This document shows, piece by piece, positions 34,695 to 43,150 of a DNA stretch of 64,000 nucleotides (within the stretch, counting starts at the first letter, position 1; each line of letters opens with the position of its first letter). The position numbers were made by a program, and so were the translations under genes. The notes beneath the pieces are model-generated. The model was not told the DNA's origin. It did no database searches and saw only the letters and a list, made by a program, of their open reading frames with translations. The DNA is from Micromonospora parathelypteridis (GTDB lineage Bacteria > Actinomycetota > Actinomycetes > Mycobacteriales > Micromonosporaceae). Where the stretch lies: positions 2,604,001 through 2,668,000 of the forward strand of contig NZ_JACHDP010000001.1 in assembly GCF_014201145.1 (NCBI RefSeq), read 5' to 3'.

Positions 34695-35487
34695 CGGCGC
34701 ACACCGCCAGAAAGCCGAGCAACTCGTCGGCGGTGCGCTGCGGCCGGTCGGCGTGCGGGTAGTGGCCGGACTCCTCGATCATCCGAGCTTCGGCGGTGCG
34801 GAAGAGCCGGCGGGCGGCGCGCGCCTCGGCTCCCGGGTCGGGGAAATCCGGGTCCTTGGCACCCATCAGCACCAGCACCGGTTGCCGGACCTGCGGGGCG
34901 CGGGCGGTCCAGTGCGGCTCGACCGGCTCGATCACGCCACGGACCGCGGCCATCCGGCCGGGCTCGCGCAGGTTGGCCACCATCGACCTGCGGTACGCGG
35001 CGTCGTCGTCGGGCCGGTGCACCGGGAAGAGCGTGTTGTGGAACATTCCGAACAGTCGAGGGCTGCGCAGCACGGCCCCCATCGCCATCCGCAGCAGAGG
35101 GTTGAGCTTCGGCTGACCGACGAACGCGCCGATCTGCACGATGCCGGTGACCAGCTCGGGCGCGTCGGTCGCGGCGAAGACCACCCCCGCCGCGCTGGAC
35201 GAGCTGCCGACCAGCACGGCCGGTCCGGCGTCGAGGTCGCGGACCACGGCCAGCAGGTCGGCGCCGACCTCCGCCGGGGCGTACGTCGGCCATCCGGCGC
35301 TGGACTCTCCGTGCCCCCGGACGTCGACCGAGGCGACCCGGTGGCCGGCCGCGACCAGCAGCGGCACCAGGTGTCGATAGCTCGCCCTGTTCTCGCCCAT
35401 CCCGTGTGCGAGCACGACGAGTGGGCCGTCCCCGTGCACCTCGTACGCGATGTGTCCGCGGTCCCGGCGGACCTGGTTAGTAGTCAT
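34687..35487 (-). CDS. Alpha/beta-hydrolase fold protein
   Basis: The 266-residue protein starts at ATG 35487 (MTTNQVRRDRGHIAYEVHGDG). It shows the oxyanion HGMGENRASY, the nucleophile elbow VGSSSSAAGV (Ser as nucleophile), an acid in VLVLMGAKDPDFPD, and the catalytic His in EESGHYPHADRP. The substrate is not known. No Shine-Dalgarno sequence precedes the ATG; instead palindromes touch the start codon, so the message may be leaderless. First gene of the overlapping hydrolase-tetR-yrdB operon. Confidence 0.88.
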   Translation of the reverse strand: MTTNQVRRDRGHIAYEVHGDGPLVVLAHGMGENRASYRHLVPLLVAAGHRVASVDVRGHGESSAGWPTYAPAEVGADLLAVVRDLDAGPAVLVGSSSSAAGVVFAATDAPELVTGIVQIGAFVGQPKLNPLLRMAMGAVLRSPRLFGMFHNTLFPVHRPDDDAAYRRSMVANLREPGRMAAVRGVIEPVEPHWTARAPQVRQPVLVLMGAKDPDFPDPGAEARAARRLFRTAEARMIEESGHYPHADRPQRTADELLGFLAVCAGA

Positions 35488-35512
35488 AGCCTTAAGGCTA
35501 AGCCTATTAGCC
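35487..35512. promoter_or_regulatory. Palindrome cluster, probable TetR operator
   Basis: TAGCCTTAAGGCTA (35487-35500) is a perfect 14-base palindrome. It overlaps a second, GGCTAA-N5-TTAGCC (35496-35512). The cluster ends on the hydrolase start codon, where a bound repressor would block transcription of hydrolase-tetR-yrdB. It is low in GC for this genome, as operators often are. Confidence 0.65.
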
Positions 35513-35587
35513 AATCCCGTCAAGCCACAGACACGAACGGGCCGGCGGGACCAGAGGGTCACCGCCGGCCCGTCGACCGGTTCGGGG

Positions 35588-36508
35588 TTACTTCTTGGAG
35601 ATCAGAGCGCGGCCGAAGAAGACCAGGTTGGCCGGGCGCTCGGCGAGCCGGCGCATCAGGTAGCCGTACCACTCGTCGCCGTACGGAACGTAGGTGCGGA
35701 CGGTGTAACCCTCGCCGGCCAGGCGGGCCTGCTCCTCGGGGCGGATGCCGTAGAGCATCTGGAACTCGAAACGCTCCGGCCCCCGGTCGAACCAGCGGGC
35801 CCGGTCCTCACCGATGGCGATCATCCGAGGGTCGTGGGTCGCCAGCATCGGGTAGCCGTCGCCGGACATCAGGATGTTCATGCAGCGCACGTAGGACTTG
35901 TCCACCTCGCGGGCCGACTGGTACGCCACCGACTCCGGCTCCTTGTAGGCGCCCTTGCACAGCCGCACCCGCGACCCGGCCGAGGAGAGCTCCCGGCAGT
36001 CCGACTCGGTCCGACGCAGGTACGCCTGGAGCACGGCACCGGTCGACGGGAAGTCCTTGCGCAGCCGGCCCAGCACCTCCAGCGTCGAGTCGGTGGTGGT
36101 GTGGTCCTCCATGTCCAGGGTGACCGTGGTGCCCGCCGCATCGGCCGCCACGCAGATCGCCCTGGCGTTGTCGTAGGCCAACTGCTCGTCGAACATCTGG
36201 CCGAGAGCGGAGAGCTTCACGCTCACCTCGGCGGCCGGGGTGAGCCCCGCACCGCCGAGCATCTTCAACAACTTCAGGTATTCGTCACGCGTGGCGGTGG
36301 CCTGCTCGGGGGTGACGGTGTCCTCACCCAGGTGGTCGAGGGTGACCGCGAGACCGTCGTCGACGAGCCCGCGGGTCGCGCGCAACGCGTCGTCGGTGGC
36401 GGCGCCGGCAACGAACCGGCGAACGACGTCCCGGGTGTACGGGGCGGTCGCGACGAGCCGCTCGACCTGGGATGACCGGGAGGCGGCGAGGATGACGGAA
36501 CGGAGCAT
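35588..36508 (-). CDS. Proline dehydrogenase (monofunctional)
   Basis: The 306-residue FAD enzyme oxidises L-proline to 1-pyrroline-5-carboxylate. It shows the TIM-barrel motifs of the PRODH family: LDMEDHTT, LQAYLRRTESDC, RVRLCKGAYKEP, LATHDPRMI, FEFQMLYGIRPE and the C-terminal YLMRRLAERPAN, with the paired arginines that bind substrate. The P5C dehydrogenase that completes proline catabolism is not next to it, nor is a regulator. In mycobacteria proC (the reverse direction) sits in the corresponding neighbourhood. Confidence 0.93.
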   Translation of the reverse strand: MLRSVILAASRSSQVERLVATAPYTRDVVRRFVAGAATDDALRATRGLVDDGLAVTLDHLGEDTVTPEQATATRDEYLKLLKMLGGAGLTPAAEVSVKLSALGQMFDEQLAYDNARAICVAADAAGTTVTLDMEDHTTTDSTLEVLGRLRKDFPSTGAVLQAYLRRTESDCRELSSAGSRVRLCKGAYKEPESVAYQSAREVDKSYVRCMNILMSGDGYPMLATHDPRMIAIGEDRARWFDRGPERFEFQMLYGIRPEEQARLAGEGYTVRTYVPYGDEWYGYLMRRLAERPANLVFFGRALISKK

Positions 36509-36614
36509 GAGCCGAGCGTAACGCCCCTGCCAGGACCCCCGCCGAGGGGCGGCCGGGGCACTCCGACCCGGGGGCGGGGCGGCGGCGGTGGCGCCAATCG
36601 GCTACAACGATGCC

Positions 36615-36893
36615 GTGGACCAACGCCCCCGCCCCCGCCGCCGGCTCCGGTCGGCCTCCGTGCAGCTCGGCGCGCTCACCGCCCTCGCGCTCGCCCTCTC
36701 CGGCTGCAACATGACCTCGGACGACGACGATGACGACGACTGCGCCCTCGGGCCGGTCGGCGGCGGCGAGACGGTCGCACTGGCGATGCGGGTGTCCGCA
36801 CCGACCGCCGGTCGCGCGGCCCCGGAGCCGACCACGGCGGCCCTGCCCGATCGTGGAGGGTTCGGCACCCACCTCGCCTCCTGCGGCGGCTGA
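36615..36893 (+). CDS. Small poly-Asp lipoprotein
   Basis: A 92-residue product from GTG 36615. Basic N-terminus, hydrophobic stretch and lipobox ALALSGC predict a lipoprotein. After the Cys come NMTSDDDDDDDCALG, a run of seven Asp that could bind a metal, and a short Thr/Pro-rich mature part with two more Cys. No family recognised. Its stop is 1 base before the start of the glutathionylspermidine synthase-like gene, so the two form an operon and probably work together. Confidence 0.65.
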   Translation: MDQRPRPRRRLRSASVQLGALTALALALSGCNMTSDDDDDDDCALGPVGGGETVALAMRVSAPTAGRAAPEPTTAALPDRGGFGTHLASCGG

Positions 36894-36894
36894 G

Positions 36895-38061
36895 GTGCGC
36901 CGTGAGACGGTCACGCCCCGACCCGACTGGGACGCCACCATCCGGGAGCAGGGGCTGGTCTACGTCGACACCGAGCTGCCCGACGGCGGGATCATGTCGT
37001 ACTGGGACGAGACCGCCGCGTACGCGTTCGACCTGGACGAGGTGCTGCGGCTGGAGGAGGCCACCGAGGAGCTGCACCGGATGTCGGTGGCCGCCGCCGA
37101 GCACGTGGTGGCCCACCGCCGGTACGCCGACTTCGGTATCCCGGCGTGGGCGGCCGACGCGGTGGCCCGGTCGCTGCGCGAGGCGCCACCCACCCTCTAC
37201 GGGCGCTTCGACCTCGCGTACGACGGCAGTTGGCCGCCGAAGCTGCTGGAGTACAACGCGGACACCCCGACCGCGCTGGTCGAGGCGAGCATCATCCAGT
37301 GGTACTGGCTGGAGCACACCCGGCCGGAGCTGGACCAGTGGAACAGCCTGCACGAGCGGCTGGTCGCCGCCTGGGCCAAGATCGGGGCCGGACTGCACGC
37401 TCCACGGGTGCACGTGCTCTGGTCGAACGAGGAGGAGTCGGGCGAGGACCACATGACCGCCGGCTACCTCGCCGAGACCGCCCGACAGGCCGGTCTGACC
37501 GTCGAGCTGCTCCCGATCCAGGAGATCGGCTGGGACGGCCGCCGCTTCGTCGACGCCGCCGACCGCCCGGTGACCACCTGCTTCAAGCTCTACCCGTGGG
37601 AGTGGATGCTGGCCGAACCGTACGGGCCTGCGGCGCTGGCACCGGGCACGCCGACCACCTGGATCGAGCCGGCCTGGAAGCTGCTGCTGTCCAACAAGGC
37701 GCTGCTCGCGGTCCTCTGGGAGCTGTACCCCGACCACGAGTACCTGCTCCCGGCCTACCTCGACTCGCCGCGGGGCATGACGGAGTACGTGGCCAAGCCG
37801 CTACTCGGCCGGGAGGGCGGCTCGGTACGCATCGTCACCGCCGACGAGGAGATCACCAATCCGGGGATCTACGGCGACGAGGGCTGGTGCTACCAGGAGT
37901 TCCGGGCATTGCCCCAGTTCGACGGTAATCGGATGGTGCTGGGCAGCTGGATCGTCGACGGCGAGTCGGCCGGGGTGGGGGTGCGGGAGAGCGCCAGTCT
38001 GATCACCGACGGCTACGCGCGCTTCCTGCCGCACTACATCGACGCGGCACGCACCCCATGA
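36895..38061 (+). CDS. Glutathionylspermidine synthase-family ATP-grasp protein
   Basis: The 388-residue protein from GTG 36895 matches the C-terminal synthetase domain of GspS (PF03738): GRFDLAYDGSWPPKLLEYNADTPTALVEASIIQ, EWMLAEPYGPAA, WKLLLSNKALLAVLWELYPDHEYLLPAYLD, YVAKPLLGREGGSV. These form the ATP and metal sites of an ATP-grasp amide ligase. Actinomycetes normally make mycothiol, not glutathione, so the true product is unlikely to be glutathionylspermidine. It may ligate an amine to a peptide or cell-wall acid. The paired lipoprotein suggests an envelope context. Confidence 0.85.
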   Translation: MRRETVTPRPDWDATIREQGLVYVDTELPDGGIMSYWDETAAYAFDLDEVLRLEEATEELHRMSVAAAEHVVAHRRYADFGIPAWAADAVARSLREAPPTLYGRFDLAYDGSWPPKLLEYNADTPTALVEASIIQWYWLEHTRPELDQWNSLHERLVAAWAKIGAGLHAPRVHVLWSNEEESGEDHMTAGYLAETARQAGLTVELLPIQEIGWDGRRFVDAADRPVTTCFKLYPWEWMLAEPYGPAALAPGTPTTWIEPAWKLLLSNKALLAVLWELYPDHEYLLPAYLDSPRGMTEYVAKPLLGREGGSVRIVTADEEITNPGIYGDEGWCYQEFRALPQFDGNRMVLGSWIVDGESAGVGVRESASLITDGYARFLPHYIDAARTP

Positions 38062-38080
38062 GTCGTCTACCGTTGGGGGC

Positions 38081-38668
38081 GTGAACTTCGACGCGTACGC
38101 CCGGACCGGCGTTGACCTGGTCAACGCCCGCCTGGACGACCTCGACGACCTGCGGGCCATCTTCCCCGACGACAACGCCTGGATGCGCGACGAAGTCGCC
38201 GACCGGGACGTCGCGATCTTCCGGCGGGCGCAGAAGCGGTTGCGCGACGTCTTCGAATACGGCACCTCGGGCCGTGACGCCCAGGCGGTCACCGAGCTGA
38301 ACGCGCTGCTTGAGGCGTTCCCGGTGCAGCCGCGCATCTCCGGGCACGACTCCAGCGACTGGCACATGCACGTGACCAGCCGGGGCGCCTCGGTCAGTGC
38401 GGAATACCTGGCCGGCGCGGTCTGGGGGCTGTCGGTCTGGCTCTGCGAGTACGGCAGCGCACGGTTCGGGGTCTGCGCCGACGAGCGGTGCGGCAACGTC
38501 TACCTGGACACGTCGTCCAACTGCTGCCGGCGGTTCTGCTCGGAGCGCTGCGCCACCCGCTCGCACGTGGCCGCGCACCGGGCCCGCAAGCGGGCGGCGG
38601 TCGGCGAGCAGGTGACGGTCGCCCCGCAGCCGACCGCGGGCGCCGACTCGCTCTCGCCGGTCAGCTGA
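38081..38668 (+). CDS. CGNR zinc-finger protein (ABATE domain)
   Basis: The 195-residue protein begins at GTG 38081. An N-terminal ABATE-like helical domain (about 1-135) precedes a C-terminal CGNR zinc finger: GVCADERCGNVYLDTSSNCCRRFCSERCATRSHVAAHRARK, with Cys pairs to bind zinc. These proteins are thought to be stress-linked transcription regulators. It follows the ligase gene by 19 bases and may be cotranscribed. Confidence 0.88.
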   Translation: MNFDAYARTGVDLVNARLDDLDDLRAIFPDDNAWMRDEVADRDVAIFRRAQKRLRDVFEYGTSGRDAQAVTELNALLEAFPVQPRISGHDSSDWHMHVTSRGASVSAEYLAGAVWGLSVWLCEYGSARFGVCADERCGNVYLDTSSNCCRRFCSERCATRSHVAAHRARKRAAVGEQVTVAPQPTAGADSLSPVS

Positions 38669-38701
38669 CACCGCCACCGCCCGGTCGCGGGGCGGGACGG
38701 C

Positions 38702-39508
38702 TCAGACGTCGACCGGGGACGGCGCGGTCAGGTGCTGACGGGCGAACTCCAGTGCGGCGCGCAGGTCCGCCTCGCGCACCGCGCGGCTCTTCGCGCCCCG
38801 GGTGGCGACCTCCACCGCCACCGCCCCGGTGAAGCCACGCCCGGCCAGCGAGGAGAGCAGCTCGCCGCAGGGTTGGGTGCCGCGGCCGGGCACCAGGTGC
38901 TCGTCGCGGCCCTCACCGGTGCCGTCGCCGAGGTGCACGTGGGCCAGCCCGGCGCCCATCCGGTCGGCCATTTCGAGAGGGTCGCTGTGCGAGGCCGCGC
39001 AGTGCGAAAGATCCAGGGTGTACGACGGGTAGCCGGTGTCGGTGGGATCCCAACCCGGCACGTACGGAACAAACTGCCGACCTGCCATCCGCACCGGGTA
39101 CATGTTCTCCACCGCGAACCGCAGCCCGGTGAACCGGGCCGCGACGGTGGCCAACCCCTCGGTGAAGTTGCGCGCGTAGTCCCGTTGCCAGGTGAACGGT
39201 GGGTGCACCACGACGGTCGGCGCCTCCAGCGTCTCGGCCAGCTCGGCGGCCCTGCGCAGCCGCTCCCACGGGTCCGGGCTCCACACTCGCTGGGTGACCA
39301 GCAGGCAGGGCGCGTGCACCGAGAGCACCGGCATGCCGTAGTGCGCGGAGAGGCCGCGCAGCGCGCCCGCGTCCTGGCTGACCACGTCGGTCCAGACCAT
39401 CACCTCGACGCCGTCGTAGCCGAGTGCCGCGGCCAGTTGGAACGCCGCCGCGGTCGGCTCGGGGAAGACCGACGAGCTGGACAGGAGCACGGGAACGCGG
39501 GAAGTCAC
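38702..39508 (-). CDS. Sugar phosphate isomerase/epimerase family TIM-barrel protein
   Basis: The 268-residue protein fits the xylose isomerase-like TIM barrel (AP_endonuc_2): [110 protein letters not shown]. The His, Glu and Asp residues in these strands bind a metal. Mycobacterial Rv0498 occupies the same place beside the Ppx protein. Its substrate is unknown. Confidence 0.85.
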   Translation of the reverse strand: MTSRVPVLLSSSSVFPEPTAAAFQLAAALGYDGVEVMVWTDVVSQDAGALRGLSAHYGMPVLSVHAPCLLVTQRVWSPDPWERLRRAAELAETLEAPTVVVHPPFTWQRDYARNFTEGLATVAARFTGLRFAVENMYPVRMAGRQFVPYVPGWDPTDTGYPSYTLDLSHCAASHSDPLEMADRMGAGLAHVHLGDGTGEGRDEHLVPGRGTQPCGELLSSLAGRGFTGAVAVEVATRGAKSRAVREADLRAALEFARQHLTAPSPVDV

Positions 39509-39583
39509 ATCAGTCAGCGTAGCCCGGCAGCGCCGGGGGCATCGTGACGAGCGCCGGCAAATCAGCCGAAACCGCCCGCCCGG

Positions 39584-40528
39584 TCAGACCGGTTCGAGTT
39601 GATCGAGTCGGCGGAGGATGACGCCCTCCCGCAGTGCCCACGGGCAGATGTCCAGCGAGTCCAGATCCAGGCGGCGCATCACCGCCTCGGCGACCACCGC
39701 GCCGGCCAGCAACTGGTGGGCCCGGCCCGAGCTGACCCCCTCCAACTCCATCAACTGTGCCGGTGGGATGTGTCGGATGAAGCCGATGACCTGGCGCAGA
39801 CCAGGGCGGGTCAGGCTGCGCCGCGCCCAGAGCCCGGCCCCGGACGGCGCCGCCCCCGCCAACCGGGCCAGGGTGCGGAACGTCTTCGAGGTGGCCACCG
39901 CGCGACCCCAACCCACCTCGGTCATCTGGTCGACCACCTTGTCCAGCCGACCCTCCACGTAATCCCGCAGCTTGTCGACAGCCTCGGCGGACGGCGGCGC
40001 CGCGCTGCCCGGGTCGACCCGCAGCCGCTCCCGGGTCAGCCGCCCCGCGCCGAGCGGCAGCGAGATCGCGGCGTCCGGGTCCTCGTCGATGCCGGCGGCG
40101 ATCTCCAAAGAGCCACCGCCGATGTCGAGCACCAGCAGCCGACCCGCCGACCAGCCGAACCAACGCCGCACGGCCAGGAACGTCAGCCGCGCCTCGTCCG
40201 CGCCGGAGAGCACTGCCAGGCGTACGCCGGTCTCGTCCCGGACCCGGGCCAGCACCTCGGCCGCGTTGGTGGCGTCGCGCACCGCGGACGTGGCGAACGC
40301 GATCAGGTCGTCGGCCTCCAGCCCGGTGGCGGCCGCCTTGGCCATGCTCACGGCCTTGACCAGGCCGTCCGCGCCCGCGGCGGTCAGCGCGCCGTCGGGG
40401 CCGATCTGCTCGGCCAGCCGGAGCACCACCTTCTCGGAGTGCGCCGGCCACGGGTGCGCGCCGTGGTGCGCGTCCACCACCAGGAGGTGCACCGTGTTGG
40501 AACCGACGTCGAGGACACCCAGTCGCAT
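39584..40528 (-). CDS. Ppx/GppA-family phosphatase
   Basis: The 314-residue protein of the ASKHA fold has [23 protein letters not shown] (phosphate 1 motif), [19 protein letters not shown], and [18 protein letters not shown] (phosphate 2 motif). It is a short, single-module Ppx/GppA protein as in mycobacteria (Rv0496 type), likely to degrade polyphosphate or ppp(G)pp. Placed near the phosphate regulators, though in a separate transcript. Confidence 0.92.
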   Translation of the reverse strand: MRLGVLDVGSNTVHLLVVDAHHGAHPWPAHSEKVVLRLAEQIGPDGALTAAGADGLVKAVSMAKAAATGLEADDLIAFATSAVRDATNAAEVLARVRDETGVRLAVLSGADEARLTFLAVRRWFGWSAGRLLVLDIGGGSLEIAAGIDEDPDAAISLPLGAGRLTRERLRVDPGSAAPPSAEAVDKLRDYVEGRLDKVVDQMTEVGWGRAVATSKTFRTLARLAGAAPSGAGLWARRSLTRPGLRQVIGFIRHIPPAQLMELEGVSSGRAHQLLAGAVVAEAVMRRLDLDSLDICPWALREGVILRRLDQLEPV

Positions 40529-40602
40529 GGTGAAGACCCTAGGTGCAACACGTTTGCGCGGCTCGCCGGCCCGGCGACGTCACCGCGCGTACGCTGGTCC
40601 GG

Positions 40603-41406
40603 GTGACGATGGAGCTCCGTGTGCTGGTGGACGACCCGGACGACCCGCGTAGTCGTGAGGTGCCGCTGGACTTCCCCCGGGAGTGGATCGAGTTCACCGA
40701 CCCGGCTGACGAGGCGCACCTGATCCGCGCCGACCTGACCTGGCTGCTCTCCCGCTGGACCTGCATCTTCGGCAAGGGCTGCCACGGCATCATCGCCGGG
40801 CGGGCCGCCGACGGTTGCTGCTCGCACGGGGCGTTCTTCACCGACTCGGACGACGAGAAGCGGGTCCGCAACGCCGTCAAGCGGCTCACCCCGTCGACCT
40901 GGCAGCACTTCCAGCGCGGGTTCAAGAACTGGACCGACGAGGACACCATCGACGGCAAGAACCCGGCCCGCCGCACCGCCACCCAGGGCGCCGAGGGCCC
41001 GTGTGTGTTCCTCAACGACGCCGACTTCGCCGGCGGTGGTGGCTGCGCTCTGCACGCCCAGGCGTTGCGCGACGGGGTGCACCCGTTGGAATACAAACCG
41101 GACGTCTGCTGGCAGTTGCCGATCCGCCGAGATCAGGACTGGGTCAAGCGGCCGGACAACTCCAAGGTGCTGGTCTCCACGCTGTCCGAGTTCGATCGGC
41201 GCGGCTGGGGGGCCGGCGGGCACGACCTGGACTGGTGGTGCACCTCCTCGACGGACGCGCACGTCGGCGCCGAACCGATGTACCTGTCGTACTCCCCGGA
41301 GCTGACCGCGCTGATCGGCGCTGCCGCCTACGAGCGGCTGGCCGAGCTGTGCGCGGCGCGGACGAAGCAGGGCATGGTCGCGCCGCACCCCGCCGACGAG
41401 CTCTAG
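40603..41406 (+). CDS. Conserved Cys-rich protein, YkgJ-like cysteine cluster
   Basis: The 267-residue product is taken from GTG 40603 (ATG 40609 possible). It contains grouped cysteines: [33 protein letters not shown] and [10 protein letters not shown]. This spacing resembles the Zn/Fe-binding cysteine clusters of YkgJ/DUF3109-like proteins; function unknown. The C-terminal half is rich in Trp and acidic residues ([16 protein letters not shown]). It diverges from the ppx-like gene with 74 bases between starts. After its TAG stop the same frame stays coding-like for about 35 codons. Confidence 0.78.
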   Translation: MTMELRVLVDDPDDPRSREVPLDFPREWIEFTDPADEAHLIRADLTWLLSRWTCIFGKGCHGIIAGRAADGCCSHGAFFTDSDDEKRVRNAVKRLTPSTWQHFQRGFKNWTDEDTIDGKNPARRTATQGAEGPCVFLNDADFAGGGGCALHAQALRDGVHPLEYKPDVCWQLPIRRDQDWVKRPDNSKVLVSTLSEFDRRGWGAGGHDLDWWCTSSTDAHVGAEPMYLSYSPELTALIGAAAYERLAELCAARTKQGMVAPHPADEL

Positions 41407-41505
41407 CTGATCCTGGCACGACGGAAGGTCAAGGATTTCGGCGATCTCGCGGACGAGATCATCGAACGACACGCCACGCTGCTCGCTCGCCTGGCTGAGC
41501 GCCGA

Positions 41506-42084
41506 TCAGCGCAGAGCGGCGTCGACCAGGGTGCTGGCGCTGCGCCGGGCCGCGTCGGCGATCAGCGGGTCGCCGTCCAGCACACCGCTGGCAAGCCCGC
41601 CGTCGAGCAACAGGGTGAGCTGCCGGGCGAGCAACTCCGGATCGACCGCGCCGGCCTGACGGGCCAACTCGGTCACCCAGGCCCGGACCACTGTCTTGTG
41701 CTCGACCGTCCGAGCGTGCACCGGGCCGCCAGCAGGTGACTCGGCGGCGGTGTTGATGAACGCGCAGCCGTGGTAGCCATCCCGCCGACAGGCGCCGGCC
41801 AACGCGTCGAACATCCCGACCAACTGGTCGCGCGGCTCGTTGCCGGCGTCCCGGGCCGCAGCCCGTAACGCGCCGAACCACGCCTGGTCGACCCGATCGA
41901 GGTACGCCAGCACGAGATCGTCCTTGCGCGGGAAGTGCTTGTAGAGCGTCGCCTTGGCCACGCCCGACTCGGCGATCACGGTGTCCACCCCAACGCCGCG
42001 CGGCCCGTGCGCGTAGAAGAGCCGGAACGCGGTGTCCAGGATCCGGTCCCGGGCCGAACCGGCCGGACTGCGAGGCGCGGGCAT
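41506..42084 (-). CDS. TetR/AcrR-family repressor
   Basis: The 192-residue protein starts at ATG 42084 with GAGGGAG five bases upstream. Its helix-turn-helix reads RILDTAFRLFYAHGPRGVGVDTVIAESGVAKATLYKHFPRKDDLVLAYL. The C-terminal domain (FINTAAESPAGGPVHARTVEHKTVVRAWVTELARQAGA) is of the type found in regulators of reductases and quinone/xenobiotic response. It is divergent from the F420-reductase-like gene, and similar palindromes lie before both genes, so it probably represses both. Confidence 0.92.
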   Translation of the reverse strand: MPAPRSPAGSARDRILDTAFRLFYAHGPRGVGVDTVIAESGVAKATLYKHFPRKDDLVLAYLDRVDQAWFGALRAAARDAGNEPRDQLVGMFDALAGACRRDGYHGCAFINTAAESPAGGPVHARTVEHKTVVRAWVTELARQAGAVDPELLARQLTLLLDGGLASGVLDGDPLIADAARRSASTLVDAALR

Positions 42085-42123
42085 CGATACTCCCTCAACG
42101 TGCTGGTGACCGGCCGATATTAC

Positions 42124-42137
42124 AGACAGTTCCGTCT
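42124..42137. promoter_or_regulatory. TetR operator-like site before the tetR gene
   Basis: AGACAGttCCGTCT, 40 bases upstream of the tetR start, matches the site at 42353 in all but one half-site base, with the same two-base spacer. It is likely an autoregulation site. Confidence 0.65.
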
Positions 42138-42227
42138 GCGGCAGTATGCACCCGTCCTGCGCCGGACGCCGCCACCCGCAAGACCCGCGACGGGCCCGCG
42201 AAGGAGCTGGGGACATTGGGTCGGCCT

Positions 42228-42292
42228 GCCTTTGGAGCTGAATCGTTTGCGGCATCAGCGGATGACTCGTTTATGACATCAGCTCCAAAGGC
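42228..42292. repeat. Palindromic element, family D, with internal direct repeats
   Basis: Outer arms GCCTTTGGAGCTG (42228-42240) and CAGCTCCAAAGGC (42280-42292) are perfect. Inside are two direct repeats of 21 bases, TGAATCGTTTGCGGCATCAGC and TGACTCGTTTATGACATCAGC, separated by GGA. It sits between the two divergent promoters, between the two TetR operator-like sites. The rest of the 42085-42424 gap holds the promoters. Confidence 0.7.
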
Positions 42293-42352
42293 GGCGCGGG
42301 CACTCCCCCGCCGCCGCCGGCACTCTCCCGCCGCTGGAAAGGGACAGCCAGT

Positions 42353-42366
42353 AGACAGACCTGTCT
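42353..42366. promoter_or_regulatory. TetR operator-like site before the F420-reductase gene
   Basis: AGACAGacCTGTCT is a perfect inverted repeat, 58 bases upstream of the reductase start. Together with the site at 42124 it gives the consensus AGACAG-N2-CYGTCT. Confidence 0.75.
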
Positions 42367-42424
42367 GTTAGCCTGCTGCGACCGGCGCGACGCCACTCCG
42401 CGCCCCGACGGAGGATCGATCGAC

Positions 42425-43078
42425 ATGCGTATCGCAGTTCTCGGAACCGGCTCGGTCGGGCAGGCGATCCCCGCCCGCTCGGCGGTGCTGGGCCACCAGG
42501 TCACCATCGGCACCCGCGACGTCGCGGCCACGCGGGCCGGCGAATACGCCGCCTGGGCGGCGCAACACCCCGAGGTCGGTCTCGCGACCCTGGCCGAAGC
42601 CGCCAGCGCCGCCGAGTTGGTGGTGAACGCCACCAACGGCAACGGCTCACTCCCGGCGCTCACCGCAGCCGGCGCGCCGAACCTGGCCGGCAAGGTCTTG
42701 CTCGACATCGCGAACCCGCTCGACTTCGGTGCGGGTTTTCCGCCCACCCTGTCGGTGCACAACACCGACTCCCTCGCCGAACGGATCCAGCGCGAGTTTC
42801 CGCAGACCAGGGTGGTCAAGTCGCTCAACACGCTGACCGCCGAGCTGATGGCGCATCCACGTCAGCTCGCCGACGGTGAGCACAGCGTCTTCGTCTCCGG
42901 CGACGACGCGGAGGCCAAGCGGATCGTCACCGGGCTGCTCGTCAGCTTCGGGCACAACGACGTGATCGATCTCGGTGACCTCTCCAGCGCGCGGGGCACT
43001 GAGATGCTGCTCCCGCTCTGGCTGCGGCTCTTCGGCCGGCTCGACACCGCCAACTTCAACTTCAAGGTCGTCCGCTGA
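42425..43078 (+). CDS. NADPH:F420 reductase-like NAD(P)-binding protein
   Basis: The 217-residue protein starts MRIAVLGTGSVGQAIPARSAVLGHQVTIGTRD, a Rossmann motif with an NADP-preferring tail. It continues VVNATNGNGSLPAL, KVLLDIANPLDF, RVVKSLNTLTAELM and ends in the family pattern TEMLLPLWLRLFGRL. It belongs to the F420-dependent NADP oxidoreductase superfamily, but many single-copy members under a TetR repressor may reduce other substrates. GGAGG precedes the ATG. The paired TetR and operator sites suggest induction by a xenobiotic or electrophile. Confidence 0.88.
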   Translation: MRIAVLGTGSVGQAIPARSAVLGHQVTIGTRDVAATRAGEYAAWAAQHPEVGLATLAEAASAAELVVNATNGNGSLPALTAAGAPNLAGKVLLDIANPLDFGAGFPPTLSVHNTDSLAERIQREFPQTRVVKSLNTLTAELMAHPRQLADGEHSVFVSGDDAEAKRIVTGLLVSFGHNDVIDLGDLSSARGTEMLLPLWLRLFGRLDTANFNFKVVR

Positions 43079-43102
43079 CCAACCGCTGACCAACCTCGGA
43101 CA

Positions 43103-43143
43103 GCCCGAAGGGGGCCCGCGCCGAACGCAGACCCCCTTCGGGC
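43103..43143. terminator. Bidirectional hairpin between F420-reductase and phoP genes
   Basis: GCCCGAAGGGGG (43103-43114) pairs perfectly with CCCCCTTCGGGC (43132-43143). It lies between the convergent genes, and can end both. Confidence 0.75.
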
Positions 43144-43150
43144 ACGCCGA

